A stretch of DNA of 64,000 bases from Burkholderia sp. GAS332 (GCA_900142905.1 FSRV01000002.1:1364001-1428000); one strand, 5' to 3'; positions 35,910-44,980 are shown, counted from the stretch's first letter. Made by a program: numbers and translations. Notes: generated by a model not told the origin, from the sequence alone.

Positions 35910-36473
35910 ATGAAATTCCGCTATTCCATACAGGTGATGACGGTTGCGCTGGGGCTGAGCGCAGCGTCGATAGGCGCGGTGTACGCGCAAGCCAGTGATG
36001 CTCCCGCGAGCGATGCGCCGATGAGCGGCACGCAGCTTTCGCCAGCCGATCAGCAGTTTGTGCAGGATGCCTCACAGTCCGACGCCACTGAAATCGCGGC
36101 AAGCAAAATCGCGCTCAAGAACTCGAGCGATCCGCGGGTCAAGAAATTCGCGCAGCAAATGATCACGGACCATACGAAACTCTCGCACGGCATGGCCGCA
36201 ATCGCCGCGAAGAAGGGGCTGGCCACGGCGCCGTCGGCCGATGCCGCGCTGGTCGGCAAACTGCAGACACTCAAGGGGCGTGAGTTCGATCAGGCCTACG
36301 TCGAGCAGATCGGGCTGGAAGCCCATCAGCGAGCCGTCGACCTGTTCCAGCAGGAGAGTCAGAGCGGCACCGACTCGCAGCTGAAGGCAGCGGCTACACA
36401 TGCATTGCCGACCATCAAACATCACCTCGCGATGGCGCAGCAACTTGCCGGCGCAATGAAGGGATCGTCTTGA
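35910..36473 (+). CDS. Exported DUF4142 protein
   Basis: 187 aa with a signal peptide ending at about VYAQA. The mature part is a four-helix DUF4142 domain (ferritin-like fold): ADQQFVQDASQSDATEIAASKIALKNSS, then VKKFAQQMITDHTKLS and HLAMAQQLA. The conserved helix pattern with D-x-x-H and H-x-x-x is present; metal binding is not proven. It is likely periplasmic. It is the first gene of a co-directional run with the DUF1488 and glycine-zipper genes (38 and 98 bases between). Confidence 0.88.
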   Translation: MKFRYSIQVMTVALGLSAASIGAVYAQASDAPASDAPMSGTQLSPADQQFVQDASQSDATEIAASKIALKNSSDPRVKKFAQQMITDHTKLSHGMAAIAAKKGLATAPSADAALVGKLQTLKGREFDQAYVEQIGLEAHQRAVDLFQQESQSGTDSQLKAAATHALPTIKHHLAMAQQLAGAMKGSS

Positions 36474-36511
36474 CTGCGATCCCGGCGAGGCCGGCCGATG
36501 AGGAGTCCCTT

Positions 36512-36814
36512 ATGCCTATCAATTTTTCCGACGACGAGCCGGTCTTCGACGGAACGAATCTGACCGTGCGCTTCATGGCGAGCGTTGACGGCGAAGCGGT
36601 GGTGTGCGCGATTACCGCTGAGGCGCTGGAAGACCATTTCGGCGCTGATTCCGCGCTCGAATCCGCCCTGATGGCTGCTTTCGAAAAGGGTCGCAACCGC
36701 ATCCGCTCGGTTTGCGCGGAAGCACTCGACCGGAACGACGGCGATGGCGTAGTCTTGCATAGTGGACTGTTCAGAGTGGAAGGCATGGAACCCGATCGCG
36801 GCACCACCGCGTAG
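36512..36814 (+). CDS. DUF1488 family protein (100 aa)
   Basis: Start at ATG 36512 (MPINFSDDEPVFDG) has GAGGAG upstream. The sequence has the family features: an N-terminal beta strand pair (VRFMASVDGEAVVCAITAEALEDHFG split by a turn) and a helix with EKGRNRIRSVCAEAL. No function is known. Soluble, no signal peptide. Between the DUF4142 gene and the glycine-zipper gene, same strand. Confidence 0.85.
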   Translation: MPINFSDDEPVFDGTNLTVRFMASVDGEAVVCAITAEALEDHFGADSALESALMAAFEKGRNRIRSVCAEALDRNDGDGVVLHSGLFRVEGMEPDRGTTA

Positions 36815-36912
36815 TCCGGGCGAATGCCTACCGCCCGTGCGCGCATTTTCCAGCGCGGCGTTGTACGGCGGCGTGGTCCGCAAAACGCGAATCAACGATG
36901 TAAGGAGGCCTT

Positions 36913-37494
36913 ATGTCACTCATCGTCGCAGCACGATTTACGACTTTCCCGGCCGCTGAAGATGCGGCGCAAAAGCTCTTCAACGCAGGTTTCGTCGAAG
37001 AAGACGTCACGCTCTTTTTCGTCAATCCACGCGGTCAGCACGCGCGTTATCCGATCGGCGGCGATACCCATACCGATCCGGGCGCGCGGGATGCGCCGAA
37101 GGGTGCAGGAATGGGGGTCACCATTGGTGCGGTCGTGGGTGCGGTGGTCGGCGTCGCGATATTTGCAGCGTTTTCGACGCCGCTTCTCATCTCGCTGATC
37201 GCGGCCGGCGTCGGCGCGTACATCGGCTCGATGGTCGGGGCGATGGCGCGCACCCGTGAAAGCGGCCACGCGGGCCACCATTTGCCATTTCATCAAGAAA
37301 TGCGCGATTCCGGTGTACTGGTTGCCGTGCATGTGTGCCCCGAGAATCAATTCGACGCCGCTCGCGTATTGCGCGAAGCAGGGGGCCTCGCGATCGAGCG
37401 CGCGAGTGGGCGCTGGCAGCAGGGGCGCTGGGCCGACTTCGATCCCACCAGAACGCCCGAGCCACTCAACGAATTCAGCGAGAGGCATGCTTGA
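36913..37494 (+). CDS. Glycine-zipper membrane stress protein (193 aa)
   Basis: Residues 1-50 have an alpha/beta pattern like the general-stress YflT domain (MSLIVAARFTTFPAAEDAA). Residues about 68-115 are two hydrophobic stretches rich in GxxxG (MGVTIGAVVGAVVGVAIFAAF and LISLIAAGVGAYIGSMVGAM), a glycine-zipper membrane hairpin. A soluble C-terminal domain (GVLVAVHVCPENQFDAARVLREAGG) follows. Conserved in Burkholderia to my knowledge, function unknown. GGAGG precedes the ATG and a 14-bp terminator follows. Confidence 0.8.
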   Translation: MSLIVAARFTTFPAAEDAAQKLFNAGFVEEDVTLFFVNPRGQHARYPIGGDTHTDPGARDAPKGAGMGVTIGAVVGAVVGVAIFAAFSTPLLISLIAAGVGAYIGSMVGAMARTRESGHAGHHLPFHQEMRDSGVLVAVHVCPENQFDAARVLREAGGLAIERASGRWQQGRWADFDPTRTPEPLNEFSERHA

Positions 37495-37530
37495 GCGAGC
37501 GCTGTCGTTTGAGCAAACAGGCGGTAAATA

Positions 37531-37564
37531 GCAAAACGGCCCGACGAATGTCGGGCCGTTTTGC
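37531..37564. terminator. Strong bidirectional-type terminator
   Basis: A perfect 14-bp stem (37531-37544 with 37551-37564, loop CGAATG) ends in TTTTGC on the plus strand and has AAAA at its base, so it works for the stress genes upstream. Confidence 0.85.
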
Positions 37565-37770
37565 ATTCAAAGGGGTCGTCACGGCGGGCAACATTTACGC
37601 GCGTTGCCAAGATTGCGAACGCGTGTCGATGCTCGCCGTCACTGTCAGACACGGCGTCGGCGGGCGAGCGCGCCGGGCACGGCGCATGCGCAGGGTCACG
37701 TGAACCCCGTTGCTACCTTGGAGTGCATAGCGGCGGATTCCACGATTAACGAAACCCCTGGAGGTATTGA

Positions 37771-38223
37771 ATGGCTACGAACGTTGTTTCCGTGCTGAAC
37801 GATCTGGTCGAAACGTCGAAGGATGGCGAGAAGGGCTTTCGCAAGGCAGCAGAAGACGCGCATGACGCGCAACTGAAAACGATGTTCCTGTCGCGCGTCG
37901 AGGACTGTATGCGCGGCGCGCGTGAACTACAGGATGCGGTTCAAGCTTTGGGCGGCAAGCCTGAAACCGGCGGCAGCGTGAGCGGTGCGTTGCATCGCGG
38001 CTGGGTCGACGTGAAATCCGCGGTGACGCACCGCAGCGACCACGACATCCTGGCCGAATGCGAAAAGGGCGAAGACGTCGCGAAGAAGCGTTATCACGAT
38101 GCGCTTGAAAAGGATTTGCCGCTGGATGTACGCGCAATTGTCGAGCGTCAGTATCAGGGCGTGCTGCAAAATCATGACCGTGTGCGCGATCTGCGTGATC
38201 AGTACGCCGCGGCCAAGGGGTAA
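37771..38223 (+). CDS. PA2169-type four-helix-bundle protein (DUF2383)
   Basis: 150 aa, all helical. The DUF2383 features are present: VLNDLVETSKDGEKGFRKAAEDA at the start, ELQDAVQALGGKPETGGS and LHRGWVDVKSAVTHRSDHDILAECEKGED. The fold resembles ferritin-like proteins, and Pseudomonas PA2169 is a stress-induced member. CTGGAGG precedes the ATG. It is convergent with a BON gene whose terminator lies just after this stop codon. Role unknown, probably stress related. Confidence 0.9.
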   Translation: MATNVVSVLNDLVETSKDGEKGFRKAAEDAHDAQLKTMFLSRVEDCMRGARELQDAVQALGGKPETGGSVSGALHRGWVDVKSAVTHRSDHDILAECEKGEDVAKKRYHDALEKDLPLDVRAIVERQYQGVLQNHDRVRDLRDQYAAAKG

Positions 38224-38234
38224 TTGCCAGTAGC

Positions 38235-38259
38235 AAAAAGAGCCGGCCGAAGCCGGCTC
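38235..38259 (-). terminator. Terminator of the BON-domain gene
   Basis: GAGCCGGC (38240-38247) pairs with GCCGGCTC (38252-38259) around a CGAA loop; on the minus strand it is followed by five T (38235-38239). Confidence 0.8.
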
Positions 38260-38281
38260 CCCTCGATCTGATCGGCCGAAC

Positions 38282-38620
38282 TTATTCCGCCACGATCTTC
38301 AAATGGTTCCTCACGCTCGAGACGCCGTCTACGCCTTTCACGACTTCTCCCGCAGCGGCCTTGTCGTCGGCCGACGGCACCGAGCCCGTGAGCCACACCA
38401 CGCCCTTGCGGGTCTTCACATGGATGTGAGTCGATTTGACGTTCTTCGCGCTGAGCAATTCGGCCTTGGCCTTGGTGGTGATGGTGCCGTCGTCGACGTG
38501 CTGGCCGATGGTTTCGGATGCTGCCGACGGGGCCGAAGCGCTGGTCTGCGCCGTGGCGTTCAGCGCGAAAGCAACGCAAGCGATGCTGCCTGCGGTCTTC
38601 AAAAGTTGGATGGTCTTCAT
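38282..38620 (-). CDS. Periplasmic BON-domain protein
   Basis: 112 aa. Signal peptide to about LNATAQ, then one BON domain: DDGTITTKAKAELLSAKNVKSTHIHVKTRKGVVWLTGSV ending with VKGVDGVSSVRNHLKI. BON proteins (OsmY type) bind membranes or LPS and are induced by osmotic stress. Start ATG 38620 has AAGGAG upstream; a longer upstream reading is unsupported. Ends in its own terminator. Confidence 0.9.
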   Translation of the reverse strand: MKTIQLLKTAGSIACVAFALNATAQTSASAPSAASETIGQHVDDGTITTKAKAELLSAKNVKSTHIHVKTRKGVVWLTGSVPSADDKAAAGEVVKGVDGVSSVRNHLKIVAE

Positions 38621-39054
38621 GGTTTCTCCTTCGGATGTTGATGAAAAATGCGGTCTTGTTGTCTGCGACCTATTCGCGTGAAAAGACCCACGTCCGTCCA
38701 CATCGTGTTGACCCGCAAGGTATGTGCCCGGCTTGCCGCACAGGTGATCGATGCCGGGAAATGCCGTTAGGGCATGGGCATTCAGACTGAGGAATAGCGG
38801 GAGGTGCCGTTCCGGCGCGGGCATTCAAGCTGAGGAGGAACGGGGGGGGCCGGTTTGGCGCGCCGTCCGGCAACCCGAAAGGCTCGCGACCGCAAATTGC
38901 CGGGTTCTTGTAAAAATGGCGCTCGCGCTGCTGCGCAAGTAGCGGACCTGAACAGGCAAAACTTAGAAAAAACAGGATGTTGGGTGAACTGGTATGACAG
39001 TTGCTCTATTGAGGCCACGTGCTATTTCTCAGCGACTAACGGGACCTCACTACA
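38621..39054. other. Divergent intergenic region before rpoN, with tandem repeat
   Basis: No credible gene. It holds a 43-base imperfect tandem repeat at 38756-38841. The AT content rises just before rpoN (38930-39050), where its promoter probably lies; I cannot fix the boxes. Confidence 0.4.
38756..38841 (+). repeat. 43-base imperfect tandem duplication
   Basis: Unit 1 (38756-38798) and unit 2 (38799-38841) share GGGA--TGCCGTT, GGGCATTCA and CTGAGGA in the same spacing, about three quarters identical. Confidence 0.6.
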
Positions 39055-40542
39055 ATGCCTTCCATTGAACTACGCACAAGGCAGTCTCTTGCCCTCACGC
39101 CGCGTCTGCAGCAATCCGTGCGTCTGTTGCAGTTGTCGTCTCTGGAGTTCCAGCAGGAGTTGCGCACCGCGCTCGACACCAATCCGTTCCTCGAGTACGA
39201 CTCGACCGACACGGAAGACGTCGCGCTCGCCGCTGCAACGCCAGGCGATGACGCCGGCGAGATGCCCGCCACGGACACGGCCGCGGCCGCTACCGCCGAA
39301 CCTGAATCGTTGCCGGCTGATACCGGCGGCAGCGACACGATTGAGAGCGCGGGGCAGGATGACATACCCGGCGACTTTTCGGGCGACTACAGCAGCCGCA
39401 GTTCGATGCGCCAGAACGGCGACGCCGACAGCAGCGATCCTGCCGAATGGGCGCGTTCACAACCGACCTTGCGCGAGCAGTTGCATGATTCGCTATGCCT
39501 CTACCGACTTGACGATCGCGACCGTGCAGTGGCCCGCTTCATCATCGAGGCGCTCGACGACGACGGCTATCTGCGTCAGTCGCTTTCCGATCTTGCGGCT
39601 AGCGTCGAGCTCCAACCTGAACTGACCGAAGCAGAATTGCTGGTGGCGCTGCGCCTCGTGCAATCGCTGGATCGTCCTGGTCTCGGCGCGCGCTCGCTGT
39701 CCGAATGTCTGTCGCTGCAATTGAACGCGTTATCTCCGGATACGCCGGGACGCGATGTCGCTTGCCTGGTCGTCGAGCAGCATCTCGAACGCCTCGCGCG
39801 CCGCGAACAGGCTGAACTGCAAAAGCAGATCGGCTGCAGCGCCGAGGAACTGCGGGTGGCCTGCGCGCTGGTGCGCAAGCTTGACCCGAAGCCGGGCAAC
39901 AGCTACGGCCGCACTGAAGACAACTATGTGGTGCCGGACGTGATCGTGCGTCAGGTGCGCAACAAATGGGTGGTGTCGATCAATCCGGCCGTGCAGCCGC
40001 GCGCGCGCATTCATCGCATGTATGCCGAGTTGTTCGCGCAGTCGGCCGGCGCAAGCCGCTCGCCGCTCGCACAGCAATTGCAGGAAGCACGCTGGCTGAT
40101 CCGCAATGCCCAGCAACGCTTCGATACGATTCAACGCGTGGCCGAATGCATCGTCGCGTATCAGAAGGCCTTCTTCCAGTACGGTGAAATCGCGCTCAAG
40201 CCGATGGTGCTGCGCGATGTGGCCGAGGAGCTCGGTCTGCATGAGTCCACCATCTCGCGTGCGACCGGCAACAAATATATGGCGACGCCGCGCGGCATAT
40301 TCGAGTTCAAACACTTTTTCCCGCGTGAACTCGGCACGGAAAGCGGCGGCACCTGTTCGGCCGCGGCGGTGCGCGCGCTGCTCAAGGAAATGATCGCCGC
40401 GGAGAACACGCACGATCCGCTGTCGGATGTGACGCTTGCGAGGATGCTCGCGGATCAGGGGGTGCTGGTGGCGCGGCGCACGGTGGCGAAATATCGCCAT
40501 ATGATGAAAGTGCCGCCGGCGGAACTGCGGCGCCAGGTTTAA
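39055..40542 (+). CDS. rpoN: RNA polymerase sigma-54 factor
   Basis: Directs transcription from -24/-12 promoters with an activator ATPase. Region I (residues 1-50, LTPRLQQSVRLLQLSSLEFQQEL) binds activators; an acidic Ala/Asp/Thr-rich region II follows (about 50-130); the core-binding domain (about 130-300) and the DNA-binding part end in the RpoN box ARRTVAKYR (473-481). 495 aa, full length. The neighbours are a BON gene and an aminotransferase rather than lptB and hpf, which flank the usual Burkholderia rpoN, so I infer this is a second copy. A sigma-54 activator and promoter occur at the right end of the window. Confidence 0.96.
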   Translation: MPSIELRTRQSLALTPRLQQSVRLLQLSSLEFQQELRTALDTNPFLEYDSTDTEDVALAAATPGDDAGEMPATDTAAAATAEPESLPADTGGSDTIESAGQDDIPGDFSGDYSSRSSMRQNGDADSSDPAEWARSQPTLREQLHDSLCLYRLDDRDRAVARFIIEALDDDGYLRQSLSDLAASVELQPELTEAELLVALRLVQSLDRPGLGARSLSECLSLQLNALSPDTPGRDVACLVVEQHLERLARREQAELQKQIGCSAEELRVACALVRKLDPKPGNSYGRTEDNYVVPDVIVRQVRNKWVVSINPAVQPRARIHRMYAELFAQSAGASRSPLAQQLQEARWLIRNAQQRFDTIQRVAECIVAYQKAFFQYGEIALKPMVLRDVAEELGLHESTISRATGNKYMATPRGIFEFKHFFPRELGTESGGTCSAAAVRALLKEMIAAENTHDPLSDVTLARMLADQGVLVARRTVAKYRHMMKVPPAELRRQV

Positions 40543-40581
40543 GCGTACTTCGCCTCGGTTAAAGCGGGGCTTCATTGAACG

Positions 40582-40616
40582 GTCACGTGAGACGACATGC
40601 TCACGTGACTCTTTTT
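40582..40616 (+). terminator. rpoN terminator
   Basis: GTCACGTGAG (40582-40591) pairs perfectly with CTCACGTGAC (40600-40609) and is followed by TCTTTTT. Confidence 0.92.
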
Positions 40617-40680
40617 CGTATCTGGACGTTTCGCACGCGCCCCATTACATTGGCGGCTCAAGTCGAAACGGGGTGAGTCA

Positions 40681-41868
40681 ATGAAGTACTCGAATCTGGT
40701 CGAGCGTTTGCAGGGCCGGCGTACGTCGGCGTGGGAGATCCACCGTGTCGCACAACAGGCGCTGGCCAATGGCGAAGACGTGATCGTGCTGAGCGTGGGG
40801 GACCCCGACTTCGCGACCCCCGCGCCGATCGTCGAGCGTGCAATCGAGGCGTTGCGCGACGGCGATACGCACTACAGCGCCGTGTCCGGGCGCGAACCGC
40901 TGCGTGCGGCGGTTGCCGAAGAACATGCGCACACCACCGGTTGCGACGTGAGCGCGGCCAACGTGATCCTGACGGCGGGTGCGCAGAACGGTGTGTTCGC
41001 CGCATCGCTGTGCCTGCTGGAAGCGGGCGACGAAGTGATCGTCCCTGAGCCGATGTACCTCACGTACGAGGCCTGCGTGCGCGCCGCGGGCGCCACGCTC
41101 GTGCCCGTGCCGGTCGATGCCGCGCGGGCATTCCACCTCGACTGTGACGCGCTCGAAGCGGCGATCACGCCGCGCACCCAGGCCATTTTCTTTGCCACAC
41201 CCTGCAATCCGACCGGCGTGGTGATGCCGCGTGCCGACCTCGTGCGCATCGCACGGCTCGCCATCGAGCATGACCTATGGGTGCTGTCCGACGAGGTCTA
41301 TGCGGATCTCACCTTCGAGCGGGAACATGTGAGCATTGCTGCGTTGCCCGGCATGGCGGAACGCACGGTGACGCTCGGCAGTCTGTCGAAATCGCATGCC
41401 ATGGCGGGGTGGCGTGTGGGCTGGGCGATCGGGCCTGCCACGCTGATCGAGCATATGGGGCGGCTCGCGCTGGCCATGCTCTATGGCTTGCCGGGTTTCA
41501 TCCAGCAGGCCGCGTTGACGGCCCTGCGAAACAAGACGCCGATCGTCGCCGAAATGCGCGAGGTTTACCGGCGCCGCCGCGATGTCGTGTTCGAGCGCTT
41601 GCATCGCGTGGCCGGCTTGCGTTGCCTGTTGCCTGAAGCCGGTATGTTCATGATGGTCGACGTCAGTGGCACGGGCCTCGACACGGTCGATTTCACCTGG
41701 CAACTGTTTCGCGCACAAGGCGTGTCGCTGCTCGACGCCAGCGCCTTCGGCGAAACCGCGAACGGCTTCGTGCGGCTGGGTTTCGTGGTCGACGAAGCGA
41801 GCCTGATCGACGCGTGCGAACGGATAGCCGCGTTCGTCGGCGGATTGCCGGTGCGCGCGCAGGCGTAG
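40681..41868 (+). CDS. Class I/II PLP-dependent aminotransferase
   Basis: Fold-type I aminotransferase of the AspC-like family. The Schiff-base Lys237 lies in LGSLSKSHAMAGWRVGW; ATPCNPTGVVMP and LSDEVYADLTF hold the cofactor contacts (Asn, Asp, Tyr). N-terminal VLSVGDPDFATPAPI is typical. 395 aa, complete. Substrate (aromatic, branched-chain or aspartate) cannot be decided from sequence. The gene begins directly with GGGTGAGTCA before ATG and stands alone after the rpoN terminator. Confidence 0.9.
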   Translation: MKYSNLVERLQGRRTSAWEIHRVAQQALANGEDVIVLSVGDPDFATPAPIVERAIEALRDGDTHYSAVSGREPLRAAVAEEHAHTTGCDVSAANVILTAGAQNGVFAASLCLLEAGDEVIVPEPMYLTYEACVRAAGATLVPVPVDAARAFHLDCDALEAAITPRTQAIFFATPCNPTGVVMPRADLVRIARLAIEHDLWVLSDEVYADLTFEREHVSIAALPGMAERTVTLGSLSKSHAMAGWRVGWAIGPATLIEHMGRLALAMLYGLPGFIQQAALTALRNKTPIVAEMREVYRRRRDVVFERLHRVAGLRCLLPEAGMFMMVDVSGTGLDTVDFTWQLFRAQGVSLLDASAFGETANGFVRLGFVVDEASLIDACERIAAFVGGLPVRAQA

Positions 41869-42124
41869 TCCGGAAAAAGGAAAACTGCCTCAGCCTTGAA
41901 CGCCAGGCGATGCTCTTGCGGCGTCACGATAGCGGAGCCGCTTTCTTAAGTATTTCGAATGGCTTTCGTTTTCCCCGGTGAAACGATGCGGCGTGGGAGA
42001 GGTGCGCGTGGCAGCCAGTTTTCGATTGACGTCGTCGATGCTTACATTAAGAATCGTTCGCCCGGTTCGTCTTAACCTGGACGACCGGGACATCGACACC
42101 TATCGACGCGCAAACAGGAACCGC

Positions 42125-43921
42125 ATGGCTATTCGCTACTATCTCGCGTTGCGCCGGTCACTGATGGCCGGATCCATGGCGGCCGCGCTGGTTGCGATGG
42201 CGCTCGTCCTCGCCATCATCGCGACATTCAGTCAGATGTGCGCGGCGGCCGAACTGGACGACTCATCCGCTGCGACCGCGAGCCCTGAAACAACCACGTC
42301 GCCGGCCAGTTCGGTGGGCGTGCCCGGCGTGCCCAGCGCTCAGGCAGAGACTTTGGGGCAAGCCGTCGATGCGAACGGTCAGCCAGTCAAGACGTCACGC
42401 GCCAATCCATCGCGTACCGGCCGTCCGCCAAGGGTTGCCGCAGCCGCCCAGACCGATGCGCAAGACAACTCGCAACACAGCGCCAAACCCGAGACACCGG
42501 CGATCCCCGTGCCGCCGGAAAGCACCGCGGTGACACAGCATTCGATCCGGCTCGACGGCCGCAAGATCGACTACACGGCGACTGCCGGCAACCTGCTGCT
42601 GCGCGACAAAACCGGCCAGGCCAATGCGAGCGTTTTCTACGTCGCCTACACGGTCGCCACCAAAGCACCCTCGACGCGCCCCGTCACGTTCCTCTTCAAC
42701 GGCGGACCGGGCGCGGGCAGTGTGTTCCTGATGATGGGCTCGTTCGGGCCGAAGCGGGTGCGCACGGCGAGTCCCGCGATCACACCGCCCGCGCCGTATG
42801 TGCTGGACGACAACCCCGATAGCCTGCTCGACACCACCGATCTGGTCTTTATCGATGCCGTGGGCGCGGGCTTGTCGAGGGTCGTTGGGCACGGCACCGG
42901 AAAGGACTTCTGGGGCGTCGATCAAGACCTCGACGCGTTTTCGCAATTCATCGAACGCTATTTGACGGTGAACCAGCGCTGGAATTCGCCGAAGTACCTG
43001 CTCGGTGAATCGTACGGCACCGCGCGCGCCGCGATGCTCGCGTATCGGCTGGGGCAGGACAATATCGCGCTCAACGGCGTGATCCTGATGTCGTCGGTGC
43101 TCGATTCCGCGGCGTTTTCACCCGGCTCCGATTTCCAGAGCGAAAGCTACTTGCCGAGCTTCGCGGCGATCGCGTGGTACCACGACAAGATCGTGCCGAA
43201 GCCGGCCAGTCTGCCGGCCTTTCTCGACGAGGCCCGCGCGTTCGCACGCGGGCCTTATGCGCAAGCGCTCGCGCAGGGCGACGCGTTGCCTGACGCACAG
43301 CGCGACGAGATTGCCGCACGTGTCGCGCAGTTCACCGGGCTCGACGTCGACTACGTGAAACGAAGCCGCCTGCGTCTCTATCCGTCGCGCTTCCGCAATC
43401 AATTGCTGCGCGATCAATCGCGCAGCGTCGGCCGTTTCGACGCCCGTTTCGAAGGACTCGAATATGACGGCGTGTCCGAGCGTCCCGATTTCGACGCCTC
43501 GGTGAGCAGCGTGTCGAGTGCGTTCGACGCCGCGCTGCATCAGCATTTTGCGCAAGATCTGCACTTCACGCCTGCCGACCGCTATCGCGTCTTCAACGAC
43601 GATGCGTTGAAGCAGTGGGACTGGAAACATCGCGAGTGGTGGGGCGAACGCTTGAACGAGCCGTATGCGGCGGGCGATCTCGCCGAAGGGATGCGCCAGA
43701 ATCCGCAATTGCGCGTGATGTCGCTGAACGGCTATTTCGACCTCGCCACGCCGTTCTATGCGACCGAGTACGCGCTCGCGCATCTGGGTGTCGATGCGCC
43801 ACTGCGCGCCAACGTGCACATCACCTACTATCCGACCGGCCACATGATCTATCTCGACGATGCCGCGTTGCATACCCTCAAGCGGGATCTGGCGAGCTTC
43901 TACGGGGCGGGCGCGAGCTAG
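42125..43921 (+). CDS. S10 serine carboxypeptidase-like exported protein
   Basis: 598 aa. N-terminal membrane/signal segment (LMAGSMAAALVAMALVLAIIA) and then a Ser/Pro/Ala-rich linker of about 80 residues. The peptidase part has FLFNGGPGAGSVFLMMGSFGP (oxyanion region), the nucleophile Ser296 in LLGESYGTARA, the Asp in LNGYFDLATPFYATEY and the His in YYPTGHMIYLD, so the triad is complete. ATG 42125 follows AGGA; an upstream frame has no support. Periplasmic or membrane-anchored; removes C-terminal residues from peptides. Alone. Confidence 0.88.
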   Translation: MAIRYYLALRRSLMAGSMAAALVAMALVLAIIATFSQMCAAAELDDSSAATASPETTTSPASSVGVPGVPSAQAETLGQAVDANGQPVKTSRANPSRTGRPPRVAAAAQTDAQDNSQHSAKPETPAIPVPPESTAVTQHSIRLDGRKIDYTATAGNLLLRDKTGQANASVFYVAYTVATKAPSTRPVTFLFNGGPGAGSVFLMMGSFGPKRVRTASPAITPPAPYVLDDNPDSLLDTTDLVFIDAVGAGLSRVVGHGTGKDFWGVDQDLDAFSQFIERYLTVNQRWNSPKYLLGESYGTARAAMLAYRLGQDNIALNGVILMSSVLDSAAFSPGSDFQSESYLPSFAAIAWYHDKIVPKPASLPAFLDEARAFARGPYAQALAQGDALPDAQRDEIAARVAQFTGLDVDYVKRSRLRLYPSRFRNQLLRDQSRSVGRFDARFEGLEYDGVSERPDFDASVSSVSSAFDAALHQHFAQDLHFTPADRYRVFNDDALKQWDWKHREWWGERLNEPYAAGDLAEGMRQNPQLRVMSLNGYFDLATPFYATEYALAHLGVDAPLRANVHITYYPTGHMIYLDDAALHTLKRDLASFYGAGAS

Positions 43922-44055
43922 CGTTGTAAGCAGCGGCCAGTCGTTGAACGGTATAATTCGTCCACTTTGGCGCGCGCGTTCGGCGGTGCGTCCATGCCGT
44001 TGTCTGCGCCTTCGCCAACCCGGCTTCATCAATCCAGGCTTCACCCGCGCTGCCC

Positions 44056-44802
44056 ATGCCATTTCTCCCGATCCAGTCCTTCACGCGCAAACGACTTTCC
44101 GACGTGGTGTCCGACCAGATCAAGCAACTGATCTCGGACGGCTCGCTGATGCCCGGCGACCGGTTGCCGGCCGAACGCGATCTGGCCACGCAGCTCGGTG
44201 TGTCGCGGCCGTCGTTGCGGGAAGCGCTGATCAGGCTGGAAGCCGACGGTTATATCGAAACCTCGGGGCGGGGCGGCTTCACGGTTGTCGACGTCACCGC
44301 GCCGATTATCTCCAAGCCGCTCGCCGAGCTGCTGCTGCAAAATCCGCGTACCAGTGCCGATATTCTCGAACTGCGCCAGGGTCTCGAATCGATTTCGACG
44401 GTGTATGCCGCGGAGCGTGCCACGGCGGCCGATCTGCAGAAAATTACTGAAGCGTTCGAAGCATTGAAGGCCGGCTCCCAGTCGCAAGACCGCGTGAACC
44501 TCGCGGAACTGGACGCTGCGTTTCACCTCGCCATTGCCGACTCCACGCATAACATTGCGCTCGCTCATGTGATGCACGGTATCCATACGCTGATTCGCGA
44601 AGGCATGCGCCAGTACCATCGCCTGATCGACTACGACGACGCGATGGAAAAACAGTTGATGAGCCAGCATCAAGCCATCTACGACGCGGTCATCGCGCGC
44701 GATGCACAAAAGGCGCGCAAAGCCGCTGAGCGTCATCTGACCTATGTGCGCGAAATGTACAAGGAAGACGCGGCGAAACCTTCGCCGAGCGTGATTTCCT
44801 GA
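44056..44802 (+). CDS. FadR/GntR-type regulator, probable LldR/LutR
   Basis: Residues 10-75 form the GntR winged helix (LSDVVSDQIKQLISDGSLMPGDRLPAERDLA, SRPSLREALIRLEADGYIE). The rest is an FCD-type helical ligand domain (ILELRQGLES, LDAAFHLAIADSTHNIAL with the metal-site His, QHQAIYDAVIARDAQKARKAAERHL). 248 aa. It lies 338 bases upstream of lutABC in the same direction, and a site TGGTCAGACCA, matching the TNGTNNNACNA pattern known for LldR-type proteins, lies at the lutA promoter. I infer lactate-responsive control. No strong ribosome site. Confidence 0.87.
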   Translation: MPFLPIQSFTRKRLSDVVSDQIKQLISDGSLMPGDRLPAERDLATQLGVSRPSLREALIRLEADGYIETSGRGGFTVVDVTAPIISKPLAELLLQNPRTSADILELRQGLESISTVYAAERATAADLQKITEAFEALKAGSQSQDRVNLAELDAAFHLAIADSTHNIALAHVMHGIHTLIREGMRQYHRLIDYDDAMEKQLMSQHQAIYDAVIARDAQKARKAAERHLTYVREMYKEDAAKPSPSVIS

Positions 44803-44935
44803 GTTTGCCAGGCATCTGATCTTCCGGTTTGTCTGACCTTTTGAGCCCCGCTCGCGCTCGCCTCGCGAGCGGCGGATCGCACACCTGCGCTGCCGCGTAG
44901 CGCCCCACGAAGCCCATCCCACCAGCGATTTCCGG

Positions 44936-44980
44936 TTGACACCGTCCGGCGCCCTCCCTATATAATTCGTGGTCAGACCA
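44936..44980 (+). promoter_or_regulatory. lutABC promoter and LldR-type operator
   Basis: TTGACA (44936-44941), 17 bases, TATATA (44959-44964), or TATAAT two bases further on with a 19-base gap. TGGTCAGACCA (44970-44980), an 11-base palindrome, follows the -10 directly, over the transcription start. A further half-site TGACCA lies at 44984-44989. Confidence 0.75.
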
